DNA of 64,000 bases. Source: Tetragonia tetragonoides. Its lineage: Eukaryota; Streptophyta; Magnoliopsida; Caryophyllales; Aizoaceae. The stretch is from the NCBI GenBank assembly GCA_038025085.1, contig CM076142.1, positions 13,621,501 through 13,685,500 on the forward strand, given 5' to 3'. Shown here piece by piece: positions 22,209 through 33,655 of this stretch. The position numbers were made by a program, and so were the translations under genes. A model generated the notes under the pieces. The model worked only from the letters and a program-made list of their open reading frames with translations. It did not search any database and was not told the origin of the DNA. The stretch's first letter is position 1. The number at the start of each line of letters is the position of its first letter.

Positions 22209-23470
22209 TTGAAGTTGACTACACAATTATTTGATCGAATTAAAGCGCATGAAAACATTACAAATAAAAAAAAAACTCCAATTAAAAAGAGCTCTTTACG
22301 AACTAAAACTACTCCAACTCATAACAAAAGAATCCACTCAAATAACAAAAGCCTTTTGCATCCAGCATGGATAGCACAAGGTATCAAGGACCAAATCAAC
22401 ACAAAGTGTAGCTTTAGCTGGATCTGGGACTTGAATATCTCACCTAAAGTCAAATACTTTATGTGGAAACTATGCCTGGATGGATTACCTACCAAGAAAA
22501 GACTTGAGTAGAGTAAAATTTTCATTCCACAAGAATGTTGTTTCTGTAACCCCCAGTGTGAAGACAATTCTCATCTTTTTTTTTAATTGCCCTTTCTTAC
22601 AGCAAACAGTTAGAGAATTTGAAATTTTGTGTAATGTCTAGTTAGTTAAAGATGTTACTCACCTTTCATCCTTCACTGAAAGACTAAATTTTCTAAAGAA
22701 TAATCTATCTGAAGCAAATTTCAACCTTCTTATTATGACCTGGTTGATGCTATGGTTTGCGAGGAATAAAGTCATTTTCAGTGATCTAGTCACTTCACCG
22801 CTTCAAATAGCTATTTCTAGTAAAATCAGCTTTCTGGAATGGAAAACTCTCTCCGAAAAAGAACTGGGGTTTGATGCTAGTGAGGCTTTCCCAAAGCTAA
22901 AAAAAACAAAGAAACCCATATTAAACATCAACTGGAAACTACCTAGACATAATTATGTTAAACTTAATTTTGATGGTTCCAAGATAAATAACTCGCAAGC
23001 TGCAGCCGGATTTGTAATCCGTAATGAAAATGGCGAAGTTGTCTCCCTAGGAGCAAAGTCTTGCGGCACTAGCTCAATTTTGATGGCGGAAGCAATTGGA
23101 CTTCGGGAAGGTGTGCGAAAAGCTAGAGCTTTGGGCTACAAAAATATTACCATCGAAGGTGATAATCTGGCGATCATCAAAGCAATTAGAGCTGAATGGC
23201 ATATCCCTTGGGAAATAGAAAATGTTCTCATTGGCACAAAGAAAGATCTCCATTATTTTGACAGGGTCGAGGTGCTCCACATCTTCAGAGAAGCAAATGC
23301 TGTTGCGGATTTCATGGCGCATTTAGGTCACTTCTGTCCCATGTTGTGTTCCTGGTCGGTTCCCTTTGACCAGTCCCTAACCAATTTATTGTATAGGGAC
23401 ACCTTAGGTTCACCTTCTCGGTAGCCTGGTTGTTTCAAAAAAAAGAAAAAACAAAAACAAAAAAAAAAAC
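22209..23470 (+). pseudogene. L1 LINE 3' remnant: zinc-binding region plus RNase H
   Basis: The first frame (22209-22510) contains FSWIWDLNISPKVKYFMWKL and LPTKKRLE, then after a stop CCFCNPQCEDNSHLFF, a decayed zf-RVT-type zinc-binding region. The second frame (22735-23424, 229 residues) is an intact RNase H-like domain: D80 in KLNFDGSK, E119 in LMAEAIGLREG, D143 in IEGDNLAII and D192 in HIFREANAVADFMAH are the four acidic positions expected. An A-rich tail follows at 23436-23470. This is the C-terminus of a plant L1-type element; RT and endonuclease are missing and at least one stop lies between the two parts. The RNase H frame alone could be mistaken for a host 'putative ribonuclease H' gene. 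Confidence 0.82.
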
Positions 23471-23719
23471 TTATGCATCTTCTACTAACGTTCAACGTCA
23501 AGAAACCAAACTAGAGGCACGTGTTGCAAATAAAGTTCATTTCTCTGCAATATTGGTATGATGAGACAACAAATGATTGAAATAGATCAGTATGCATTAT
23601 GCAACTAATCAAACACACAACTTTTTTTAACCTAGGTGATATATACATGATTATAATAGCATAAGATTGCATCTTAAATAATATATATATTTAGTTTTAC
23701 CTATATAAGAGAAATATTT

Positions 23720-24669
23720 ACAGTTGAGGAGAGCTAAATACCGCACCCTTTTTAAAACAATATCGCACCCTTAAATCTATACTACCCAAAATACTCCTTC
23801 AAAGAAAAACACACAAACACAAACACACAACACTCACGACAAACTAGCACCCCCCACAAACACCCAGCCTCAATACCACACCCCTCACTCACTCACTCAC
23901 TCACTCACCCAGTCACCTGCACCCCACCTCCACCCAACCGTCGCCACCTCCTCACCACCGCCGCTCACTTTTCCGAGCTAATAAACGGCTGTGTACTCAA
24001 CTCCTTATTCGTCCACCAGTGTCACCATTCCATTTGCCCAAGATAGGCTTCTCTGGACTCTTGGCTGAAATCACTTGGCAGGCTCTGGACAAGTAATCCA
24101 GTACTAAACTAAACTAATTATACACTTGACCCTTGTAATCTATTAGTATCATTATCACCACTCTTTTTTTGGCTTATGTAGTTGCTGTTGAAAAAAGGAG
24201 AACAAATAAAACCGTGCGCTACAATTGGTCCATCTATGACTGACTAAATAAAGGCCTATGCCTGATTTGGGCGTGGGGTGTTAGAAACATGCGCCTTTTT
24301 TTAGCGTATGAATTCCACTCCTGCGCCCAAATGAGGCGCAAGGTTCCGAAATCGGTGCTTAAACCAGGCGTAGGGGTTATGATTTTCGGCAAGAAAAAAA
24401 ATCAAAAATTTGTGAAAATTGAAAACCAATTAAATGTGAGTCCAGATGGAAGCAAATTGTAAAAAAACTTCGCATTAATATGGGGTCCATTTGATTTGGG
24501 TATTAGGCACATGTTCTTTATCCATGCGCAGGTCTTCAACCTCGTTAGTATTATAAGTTGGTGTAGAAAGCGAATTAGAGCCTAAAATTATAAAAGGGTA
24601 AATTTGTCAAAATTTTAAAAGGAGTGCGGTATTGTTTTAAAAGGGACGCGATATTAATGCGAACTGTTA
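23720..24669. mobile_element. TIR element (~0.95 kb), unclassified
   Basis: The left end (ACAGTTGAGGAGAGCTAAATACCGCACCC..., with TTTTAAAACAATATCGCACC) and the right end (AGTGCGGTATTGTTTTAAAA, GATATTAATGCGAACTGT) are imperfect inverted repeats of roughly 60 bp. The interior holds GCGCC-rich text around 24255-24375 and no gene. Possibly a Mutator-like non-autonomous element; the target duplication was not resolved. Confidence 0.5.
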
Positions 24670-25104
24670 CATTTTTAGGATGTACGGTATAATGTTATTT
24701 ATTGTTTATACTATTACTATTTGATGATTCTCTATTATTGTTACATTGTGCATTCTCTAAGAAAAAAAACTTCGTAACTTTATTTTGTTCAAGGGAACAA
24801 ATCATATATAATTAGATTAGATTGACTAATCAATATCTTGCCTTTACTTGTGCAAACTTTTTTTGTTAGATAAATGGTTGTATATTGCTCATCCGCAAAT
24901 ATAATGAAAGTGGATAAGAAATGATTATTAATTAAAAATTGAATCACCACATTAATTTAAGTTATGGACAATCACATTCATATGCAAATAGGCAATATAT
25001 CGAGAAGTATGAGATAGATGGATAATGAAGAGTTCGATATTGGTCGAAAATTTGTTAAGCTCAGGTAGCTCTACGATGCATGATTCTATGTAGTCATCCA
25101 CTTA

Positions 25105-25421
25105 GAGCATATTTGGCCTATTTTGTGAGGAACTTCTACTTTTTTCCCTTTCACTCACAAACCACGCACCCCCTCCATCTCCTTCCCACACCCATTTTCA
25201 AGTTTCAACTTCCAACAAGTTTAAAACACCCCCTAAGACCCCCTAGAAGTCTCAAAAAGTAGAAGCATCAAATTTGAGCTTCTATTTTGGGCCTCCCAAT
25301 AAGTGTCTTGAGTTTCTTAGAAGGTGAAAATGAGGGTGAGAAGGAAGTGGAGGGGGAAGTTTATGAGAAAAATAGAGAAAAAGAAGGTAAAAACTCCTCA
25401 CAAGATAGACCAAACACCATC
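25105..25421. mobile_element. Foldback MITE, copy 2 (TSD TTA)
   Basis: Inverted arms GAGCATATTTGGCCTATTTT and CAAGATAGACCAAACACCATC are flanked by TTA at 25102-25104 and 25422-25424. The sequence is related along its length to the element at 19890-20196, including CTCACAAACCAC and the AGAAGTAGAAG-type centre. The TTA duplication suggests a PIF/Harbinger origin. Confidence 0.7.
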
Positions 25422-26554
25422 TTAGTCTGATTTTTAATCTTTCAAATAATATATTAATAATATTCTACCAATGTTAAATTTATCTTTAGCATATCTCATG
25501 TATGTAGTTTTATTACTACATATGAATCATCTTTTTAATACTATGCAAACTCTCAATTGAAGTTGGAACTAAACGTATCATCATGGCAGCATTGTAATTT
25601 ATGTACGTAGCCACTAACCAGCAACCTCCCCATACCTTCTTTTCTTTTTTTACTCTCTTTTGATCGTATACATGATTATCTTTTGAGTCTTGAAGTTGGA
25701 TATATATTATTTAAATTTTGTGAATCAATCATTTGGTTTGGTATTCCATTAAGAGTAGTGTACAAGACTAGCACCTCACTCAAAAATATAAGAGTAAAAA
25801 ATCACATTTTTTTAGTATTTATAGCTCAACGCAATTATTATTTCATATTTACTTCTTTTTTTTCCGTGTATGTTACGGTTTTTTTGCATGGCAAAATAAA
25901 ATTTTATTAAGGTAATTTATTGTCAAAAATAAAGTCAATACAATCCTAGAGCCCATTAAAGCCCTCCACACTATACACCATTTACCATAAGTATAACTAT
26001 GTTGTCTAGCTATTTGATCTATATACAAAGATTGCCCTATAAAATTTACATCCATGCAGGCATATAGTTTACTCCCCCTATTAACACCCTTCAACTAGGA
26101 TGTATGTTTTTGCATTTCTCTCTCGAATTGTATGACAGATCTGACAAAAAAAAAGAATTGTCACAATATGATCTTCTCCTGGAATGATTGCCACCAGTTC
26201 CGAGGTCGTTATGTATTGGAGTAAGAAATAATATATTGTCATAATTAATGAATGGGATTAGTAGAATATTTTAGATATTATAGATCAAAATTATTCTAGA
26301 GAGATTATGTAATAGATTATTTTGGAATAAATTATTCTAGATCTTCTTGTACTATATAAGGGGATATTTCCTATGCTATCAATATAAGTCAAGTTATTCC
26401 CTTCTCTATATTTTGACATTATGTGTCCTTTTGTAACCAAGTGACCACATTAACGGCAATGCATTCGATCAACATTTTTAGTCCCGTCCACCCAGGCTGT
26501 TGTGCAAACATTTTTTTCCGCGTGTATGTGTTTGCAAAACCTATATCAACTGAA

Positions 26555-26750
26555 CCAAGGAGGTGTGGTTAAGTGGTTTGGAACTCATCCATTCTTAACC
26601 AAGGTCGAGGGTTCAAATCTCGCCTTGGGCATGGAGCAACTTTAAAATTCCTTGGCCAGCTGTCTCACCCTTAAGATGCCTACAAGCCAACGCGGGGATA
26701 GTTACTATGGTCCACGGTAGATACCCTTGGTCGTGAACCCAAAAAAAAAA
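26555..26750 (+). mobile_element. tRNA-derived SINE with 15-bp TSD
   Basis: It carries a box-A-like TGTGGTTAAGTGGTTTGG and a box-B-like GAGGGTTCAAATCTCG at tRNA-like spacing, followed by an unrelated body and a 10-A tail at 26741-26750. It is flanked by perfect direct repeats CCTATATCAACTGAA at 26540-26554 and 26751-26765. All hallmarks of a complete SINE are present. Confidence 0.92.
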
Positions 26751-27078
26751 CCTATATCAACTGAAAATAGTAATTGCCTAAATTAATATTGGGTAAATTA
26801 CTTTGAGGTATTTAACCCATGCACTACACAGTCTCCAGGGCATACAAACTAGTTTCATATAAAAATTGTCAATCCTTTTCCACTACAAACATCACAGGTT
26901 TTACCCACCGATGTAAAAATGGTTGTTGTTGATGAGAACACTGACCGCATATATGTTATCATATCAATCCAATGAATCCACGTAGCCACCAAATGAGTGC
27001 TAAACCATCTTGACCTCCTTTTGTATAAACAAAATAAAAATAAATCATCTTGAACCCAAACTAGTGCCCCCTTTGTTC

Positions 27079-27224
<146 letters not shown>

Positions 27225-27368
27225 TAACAAATATTAACTTTAATTTGTATTTTTATAATTGAGTTGATTTATTAGTTGTCCAATTGCGATGTATTAGAAA
27301 TATAAATACGATTCACTATATTCAATCCTATTGCAACATGTATTCTGTGATCGACATTCTAACTATTA

Positions 27369-27664
27369 GGCTCTGTTTGATTCAACTTAATTTCACTTAA
27401 ATTCAGTTCAGTTTAGTGCCATTAAGTTCAGTTCAATTCAGATCAGTCCAGTTCAGTGTCAGTAAATTTCGTTCAATTTAATCAATTCAAATTATAATTA
27501 TTATAATAATTATCATAGTCATAATAAATAATTATAATGATTATAATAATTCAGTTCAGTTATGTTCAGGGCAATTAAGTTCAGTTCAGTTCAGTGTCAT
27601 TAATAAGTTCAGTTTAGTTAAATGAAATTCAGTCACATGAAATTCAGTTGAATCAAACGGAGCC
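27369..27664. mobile_element. Tourist-like MITE (TSD TTA)
   Basis: The 296-bp element has nearly perfect termini GGCTCTGTTTGATTCAACT and AGTTGAATCAAACGGAGCC, flanked by TTA at 27366-27368 and 27665-27667. The interior is TTCAGTTCAGTTC-type repeat plus an AT-rich centre. It shares termini with the MITEs at 30047 and 60122. Confidence 0.88.
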
Positions 27665-27667
27665 TTA

Positions 27668-27918
27668 AGGTGCATTTAATAGAGCTTACACGGTCAGTTC
27701 AATTCAGGTGCCAATTCAGTGATTTTCAAGTTCAGTTAACTAATGTTCAATTCTGTTCAATGGTGTTGAGTTCGGAAACATGCTTTTTGTGTCACATATC
27801 AAGTTGTGCCCAATTCAATTCAATTGTGTCAAGTTCAGTTTAGTAGTGTTCAGTTTAGTAATGTTCAGTTCAGTTCAGTTCAGTTCAGATAAATTCAGGT
27901 CTAACAAACAAACCTTAG
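27668..27918. repeat. Second TTCAGTT-rich MITE-like segment
   Basis: Directly after the previous MITE, AGGTGCATTTAATAGAGC and GTCTAACAAACAAACCT form weak inverted ends around the same TTCAGTTCAGT-type repeats. TTA/TTAG flanks are compatible with a tandem insertion. Tentative. Confidence 0.4.
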
Positions 27919-28195
27919 TATTAGTTATAATAGTATTTAATCTAACCTAACAAATTTTGCTTCTAATCAATTTTTTTTAAAGAATAAGGGTGCGCTATTT
28001 TCCATAGAATTGAAGTGATCTTATTAACTCAATAATTTAAAGTAATAAGTATGATAGATTGACCGTGAACTAAACCATCATAATATTTATATATTAGAGG
28101 CATTTTTTGACAGTATTGGACTCGTTCACCTAAGCGAGTCATTGTAATAAAATTTAAAAATAAATATAAAATAGAAATATCTGTTTTGGTATAGA

Positions 28196-28198
<3 letters not shown>

Positions 28199-28238
<40 letters not shown>
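28199..28238. repeat. (AT)n microsatellite
   Basis: About 19 AT units followed by AAAAGTGAGTGC. It lies near the probable 5' part of the Helitron ending at 29549. Confidence 0.9.
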
Positions 28239-28241
<3 letters not shown>

Positions 28242-28439
28242 TGAGTGCATTTCGTGTGGCAATGACACGTAGGATACCACACAAGCGCCTAAAATCGTGT
28301 GGGCATGACACCTAAGATGCCACGTAAGTGCCAAGTTCGTGTGGTGATGACACGTATGCTGCCACCTAAGCCTCCATCCAAGTGTGTCAAGCATTAATTA
28401 ATAATTATTATTTGACTTCATAAATACAACCTATTATAT

Positions 28440-29549
28440 TTATTATCATTTTGTTAAGATTATAAAATAAAATAACTTTTGTTACGCAACTTTAAAAATT
28501 ATAATTCTTCCTCCATTGGATCAGGTTCGGAAAATATTTCAAAATGAGATGCATATCTACTATGTCTTATAAAGTTGGGTTCTTTTCGTGGAACGACAAC
28601 ATGTGAGACGTCACATGGGAGAGATATATTCGTGTGAAGATGACACACGTGCACATAGGCGCCACATCGGTATACGTATAAAGTGAGTCCAATTCGTGTG
28701 GACAAGACATGTAGGACGCCACGTAGGGGTGTAAATTCGTGTGATGATGACCCTTAAGCGTCACGTAAGCAAAGCTTGCCACATAGCCTAACAACTCATC
28801 ATCAAAGTGTCACTCATTAATGTCATATCATTAGTTGGATTTAGTACATATTTATTAGTTTTTTTTTGTATTACAAAATAATAAATAAACTTTAGTTATG
28901 TAAGTCAAAAAATTATAAATCTTGATTCAATGGATTGGATTTGAAAAAAATCTTCAAAATGAGATATATGTCTTACAAAAGTTGGGTCACTTCCTGACGG
29001 TGATGACATGTAGGATGACACTTAAGAGGGAATGTTCGTGTGAAGATTACATGTACATGCCACATGTGTACAACCTGGTTAAATAACAATAAATGACACT
29101 TCTAACAATACCGGCTTTAACTATTTGATGACATATGTATTTAACTTGACCTTTAATATTTTATAGCATAAATGAAATTTATTTAAGTGGTACGTTCCTA
29201 CATGATCTATTTAACTAATCTGAATTGGATTAAACTAAATTAGACTAATAATAAATTGAGAAAATAAACTCTTAGTATACTCGAAAAAGGTTTATTAGTC
29301 TTTATCTTTTTTTTTTTCTTTTTAGAATTTTGATGTAGCTAAAATTATGTCTATAAATCAACCTTTTTTACATTCATTCTAATTTTGATGTAGATCGATT
29401 TAAAGGGACATTTCATACCAAAAATATTAAAATAATCAAATATAGAATTAGTTGTGCAGTATAAAACAGGCATGTGGTATCACTTACGAAGTTATTTTCA
29501 TTTTCGAGAGATAATCACAAGTCCGTGCGGAGCACGGAGATAAAACTAG
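28440..29549 (+). mobile_element. Helitron, 3' end at 29549 (5' end unresolved)
   Basis: The 3' terminus shows the hairpin TCCGTGC-GGA-GCACGGA (29522-29538), then GATAAAA and the terminal CTAG (29546-29549) followed by T. This is the Helitron pattern: hairpin, CTRR, insertion between A and T. The interior contains repeated modules (see 28467-29790) and no protein frame, so it is non-autonomous. The true 5' TC could lie near 28198, but the same TTTTGGTATAGAAT text precedes both 28198 and 29622, so I do not fix that boundary. Confidence 0.7.
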
Positions 29550-29790
29550 TATTTACTAAAGTTGTACTTTCCTAAATCCTTAAAAAGCTACACTATTAAT
29601 TAGAGATTTTGGTATAGAATATATACTAAAGTTGTACTTTCTTAAATTATTAAAGAGTAGACTATTAGATTTTAAAAAGTATGTAACTTTAGTTTCACCG
29701 CTTAAAAAATTAAATTTCTTACATCATTGGAACGGGTACGAAATATCCTTTAAAATAAGACTTATTTGTAGTATGTTCTATTGATTTACA
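28467..29790. repeat. Three diverged ~110-bp modules across tandem Helitrons
   Basis: Modules at about 28467-28585, 28880-28986 and 29666-29790 share the order: TTAGTTATG-like, AAAAATTATAAATCTT-like, CATTGGA..GG, AAAATAAGA/AAAATGAGA, then GTCTTA-like text. Each is followed by a CGTGTGG..GACA-type segment. The third copy is beyond the CTAG at 29549, so the array spans two Helitron copies. Confidence 0.55.
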
Positions 29791-30929
29791 ACATAAGACG
29801 CGTCCACCTAAAAAGGTAATTATTAATTAGCTTGACAAGATGACACAACTAAAGAGTTGCAATGTAAAAATAAGAGAAAATATACGTATATTAGTTATAA
29901 AAATTTAAAAAGTAATCTCAATGTAAAATATAATAAAAAGAGTATGTGTAGAATAAAGAAATAAACGATGAATCTAAAATGATTTTAGGTCCAATCTTTG
30001 ATAGGAAACTTTATCATTATCACGTATAAATTTATAACTGTACGTAGGCTCCGTTTGATTCAACTAGATAAAACATATCTGAACTGAACTGAATTAATTT
30101 TTTAAACTTGACCGTTAACCATTTAAACTTCGTCCAAACATAGTCAATATTGGACTCATTTGGAAGTATGCTTTGAGATCTTTTCGATGACATATTTATC
30201 ATCATGAAACTATTTCAGAATAAAAAGTTATAAGAGTGATAAGGTTATACATGAACTGAACTGAATTGAACTAAATTTAAGTAAAATTAAGGTGAATCAA
30301 ACAGAGCCGTAATATACTGATCCCCATATTAGTTCGGGCTCCAATTTATGTTCCCTTGAACTTTATAATTATTAATGCACTCCCTTCAACTTTACATTAG
30401 ACTTTTTGCGTTCTTCAAGGAAGTACTTTGTCCGCATATAACTTTGAAAAAATAAGCAAGCATTAAAAAATGTTTTACTATTCTATGGTTTACGTCTAAA
30501 ACTTGTTTATTTTTTGAAAAGTAATTATGTATACATGACACGTTTAAACTGATTTTAGCATAAAAGAAGTATCATATCTTTAGAATGTTAGTTGTACACT
30601 TATATCAACATAAGAGTATTGACGTACCAACATCAAGCATAGAAAGACTTTGAAACTATTATCTCTTGGATTATGTAACATATGTGGTGTGTTAATTAAT
30701 AGTTAATTGAAATTGATTATAAGATTTTAAATTAGATAAGATGCCCTATAAAGTCATATTAATCTTATTATATGGCATTCATGATATTAAATGGATTATA
30801 TAAATATTTATCCATATAATACTAATAGTTTTTCGTAAGTGACAACTTTGATTTTTCGATGAGACTAATAATCACGTTATATTAATTTTTCCGTGCAACG
30901 CACGGATTTACTCACAGGCATCCACCTAG
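29550..30929 (+). mobile_element. Second, adjacent Helitron copy, 3' end at 30929
   Basis: A second hairpin TCCGTGC-AAC-GCACGGA (30890-30906) is followed, after 19 bases, by CTAG (30926-30929) and T. The text before both hairpins is related (TTTTCGA, then TAATCAC). The spacing from hairpin to CTAG is longer than in the first copy. A Tourist-like MITE (30047-30308) is inserted inside. A short direct repeat (AAAGTTGTACTTTC at about 29562 and 29630) lies near its left part. Confidence 0.5.
30047..30308. mobile_element. Tourist-like MITE (TSD GTA)
   Basis: The 262-bp element has ends GGCTCCGTTTGATTCAAC and GGTGAATCAAACAGAGCC, flanked by GTA at 30044-30046 and 30309-30311. It is closely similar along its whole length to 60122-60388, including CGTCCAAACATAGTCAATAT and AGTATGCTTTGAGATCTT. 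Confidence 0.88.
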
Positions 30930-30960
30930 TAATGAATAAAATCGAATAGATTATCAAATA

Positions 30961-31190
30961 CTTCCTTCGTTCTTTTTTCTCTTACCCACTTCTTTTTGCA
31001 CGGAGTTTAATGAGAGTTGTTTTTGGAACAGAAATTTCTTATTTGTCCTTATTTGAACATGAGAGAGTGTGTGAGTTAGTAATGGGTTGGAAAATAATGA
31101 TGACAAGAAAAATTAAGGATAAATGGGTCTTCTAATACTCAAAGTATTACTAAAAGGGGAAGTAGATAGGAGAAAAAAGAACGGAGGGAG
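30961..31190. mobile_element. Stowaway MITE
   Basis: Termini CTTCCTTCGTTCTTTTTTCT and AAAAAAGAACGGAGGGAG are flanked by TA on both sides. The interior is non-coding. Confidence 0.82.
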
Positions 31191-31228
31191 TAGATGGAAA
31201 AATCGTCCAAAATAACACTTTTAACTGA

Positions 31229-31380
31229 GGGTGTGTTATTTTTCACTTTCTCATTAATAAGTTCAGTTCAATTCAATTTAGTTCAGTTCGGTGATTTGAT
31301 CTACTCCTTCTCTCACAGATTACTATTTCATTTGAGTTCAATTCAGTTCACTTCAATTTAGTGAAAAAAAAAACACCCCC
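31229..31380. mobile_element. Short TTCAGTT-type MITE
   Basis: Ends GGGTGTGTTATTTTTCAC and GTGAAAAAAAAAACACCCCC are inverted repeats around TTCAGTTCAATTC-type repeats. Flanks TGA and TAA do not match perfectly. Related to the degraded segment at 34096-34330. Confidence 0.6.
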
Positions 31381-31567
31381 TAAGTAAGATAATCTCATTC
31401 TCAAAGAAAAAGAAAGAGGATCCGGATCCTCTCCAATAATACACTATTTACCGCATTTACATATTACACATGTGTAGATATTTGACACGTGTCAAATGTG
31501 TTAATTACTTAATTTACATCTTTTAATTATAATCTACTTCACATCTGTGATGTGTATGTCTAACATC

Positions 31568-32131
31568 TAGGGGCGAGCTACGGGACCAAGTACTTGGTTC
31601 TGGATTTGGAACTGGTCAGGACTCGGCGGGTCCAGACTTGGAACCAGTCCCACCTGGACCAGTTCTGGTTTCAGAATTTTGGAATTGGTTGGAATCAGTA
31701 CCAGTTTCGAGTACCAGTTTTTGGGACCAGGTACCCGTCGGGTACTCAGCAGGACCAGTTCCAAGATCCAGTTTATGAGTTTCATACTTTGATGTGGCAT
31801 TGAGTTTTATTAATTATTGTTTTTGTATTTTCGTTTTGGGTTCTATTATAATGATATTAGGTAAATTTTAGTAATATATGGTTTATTAAAGAGAGTTGTA
31901 TAAAATAATATTAAGTTTCGGGGTAAAAAGAGAACAAAAAAGTCTATGAAAAAGTGAAAATGGGTACTTGATCCCGGAACCGGTACCCGTCAGTTCCAGT
32001 ACCAGTTTCTAGATTTCAGGATCCATGGTAACCAGTTCCAGTACCAGTTTTCAAATTTCAGGACCCGTAGTAACCAGTTCCAATACCAGTTTCAAGTATT
32101 TTAGACGGGTACCCACCCATACTCACCCCTA
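31568..32131. mobile_element. hAT MITE with perfect 8-bp TSD
   Basis: The 564-bp element starts TAGGGGCGAGCTACGGGACC and ends CCACCCATACTCACCCCTA. It is flanked by CTAACATC at 31560-31567 and 32132-32139. The interior contains many GGTACCAGTTTC/GGAACTGGT-type repeats in both orientations and a short unrelated centre. The ORFs in it are repeat-derived. Confidence 0.9.
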
Positions 32132-32139
32132 CTAACATC

Positions 32140-33250
32140 TACAATTGTAATACATATATGGGGAGAAATGATATACTCATGTGACAATGTGAGTCTATGA
32201 CCAATGACTGTGAGGGGACTAAGGGCCAAGGGGAGAGATAGAAGAAAGAAGGAGTAGAAGGGGCGCACGGTTAGCAGGAATTAGGATAGACTAGAGACAT
32301 ACAAAGAGTGAAAGAGAGAAAAAGGAAAAGAAAAGAGTTTGAAAAGAGGAAACATGAAAAGAGGGAACATGAAAAGGGTTTTTTATTTTATTTTTGGAGA
32401 CTACATTTCCATGACAGTTTCCTTTTCTATCATTCATGAAATCATGACCAAAAATTTCATGTTGACACATTGGAGACTTGCTGCACCACCAACTCAAGTA
32501 GCTTAGCTACGATTTTGACTTTTGCTTTTTTATTGTACGGAGTAATTCTATATCCTTCATAATAGCTAGTCCGTATTGAATTTGTTCCTAAGACTAAAAT
32601 TAAACATATGATGATGGTTCCTTTTCTACTTGTTTTATCTTATTAAGTCACATGAGTATACTAATTTGATCAATCAAATTAGATTAGACTACTTCTTAAA
32701 TCAGATTGGATAGGAATACTTAAGTCAACTGAAGTTATTGTCCGGCCGTATTAAATTTGTGGAGACTATGTACTAAAGTAGATTTGTACTCATATTTTAC
32801 TCGATCAAATTATTCTACTCATTCGATCAAATCATATTAGTTCAAATCAATTCAAATAAACACTCCTTTAATAAATACCCCTTTTCAAAATCACCTTTTT
32901 ATTTGACTTTTGATGTCAAAGTATGATCATTAATTTAAGGAAAAAAAAATAATTACAAAGTAAAAGTACTATTATTAGATTTATTTTAATTATATTTTTT
33001 AAATATTACATTTTTATAGTTATAGAATTATAATTATTTATGGTCAAAATGTCGTCTTAATATAAAAACCCTGAAAAGTCAAATGAAAAGAAGATTTTAA
33101 ATTAAAGCAAGTAGTATACTTGATTGACAACACAAAAGTAATGATATATTTTTACAATTTTGTTAGATTTAATTAATGGTAGATAACATTGTTAAAACAT
33201 GCCCAATTGTCCCGATCCTCCTAATTAGCAGTACTTGTAATTACTTGTAA
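32140..33250. other. Intergenic, no gene seen
   Basis: An AG-rich stretch lies at 32220-32370, and a segment at about 32880-33070 has weak Stowaway-like features (TATTTGACTTTTGATGTCAA, TGGTCAAAATGTCG). I see no supported coding region. Confidence 0.4.
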
Positions 33251-33251
33251 A

Positions 33252-33280
33252 CTAGATTTCGTGCCCGTGCGATGCACGGG
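33252..33280 (-). mobile_element. Helitron 3' terminus, minus orientation
   Basis: The plus strand reads A|CTAGATTTCGTG then the hairpin CCCGTGC-GAT-GCACGGG (33264-33280). On the minus strand this is hairpin, spacer and CTAG followed by T, a canonical Helitron 3' end. The rest of the element extends to the right; its TC end was not identified. Confidence 0.7.
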
Positions 33281-33571
33281 TTCTTGTTCATCATCCTCTA
33301 TTATTAGAATTAATATAATATATTTTTTTAATCACATCAATATATTTAGGAATAGCAAGGAAGAATAATAATCTTTTTCACACATTTAACAAAGAAATTA
33401 TATTTTTAGTGAATAAATAATATACCTTTTTTTAGGATAATAAATATAATACTTATGTTACTTTTTTTATTAAAATCAAATAAAAGTACTTTTGATTTCT
33501 TTTTAATCACCCATGCATTTATGACTATTTATTATTTATTCAATGTCATCTTGGTGAGAACTTAATTATAC

Positions 33572-33576
<5 letters not shown>

Positions 33577-33651
<75 letters not shown>
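33577..33651. repeat. (AT)n microsatellite
   Basis: A long uninterrupted AT dinucleotide run, inside or beside the minus-oriented Helitron. A shorter (AT)n lies at 34447-34468. Confidence 0.95.

Positions 33652-33655
<4 letters not shown>

Noticed and set aside
26560..26615. tRNA gene
   Set aside because: Box A and B are present, but no cloverleaf with a paired acceptor stem follows, and the A-tail plus 15-bp direct repeats show it is a SINE.
28198..28199. TC at 28198 as the exact 5' end of the Helitron ending at 29549
   Set aside because: The text TTTTGGTATAGAAT just before it recurs at about 29609-29622, so that sequence is probably part of the element and the boundary cannot be fixed.
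28240..29060. CRISPR-like regularly spaced repeats (CGTGTGG…GACA)
   Set aside because: Repeats are diverged and irregularly spaced, the genome is a plant's, and they belong to Helitron internal modules.
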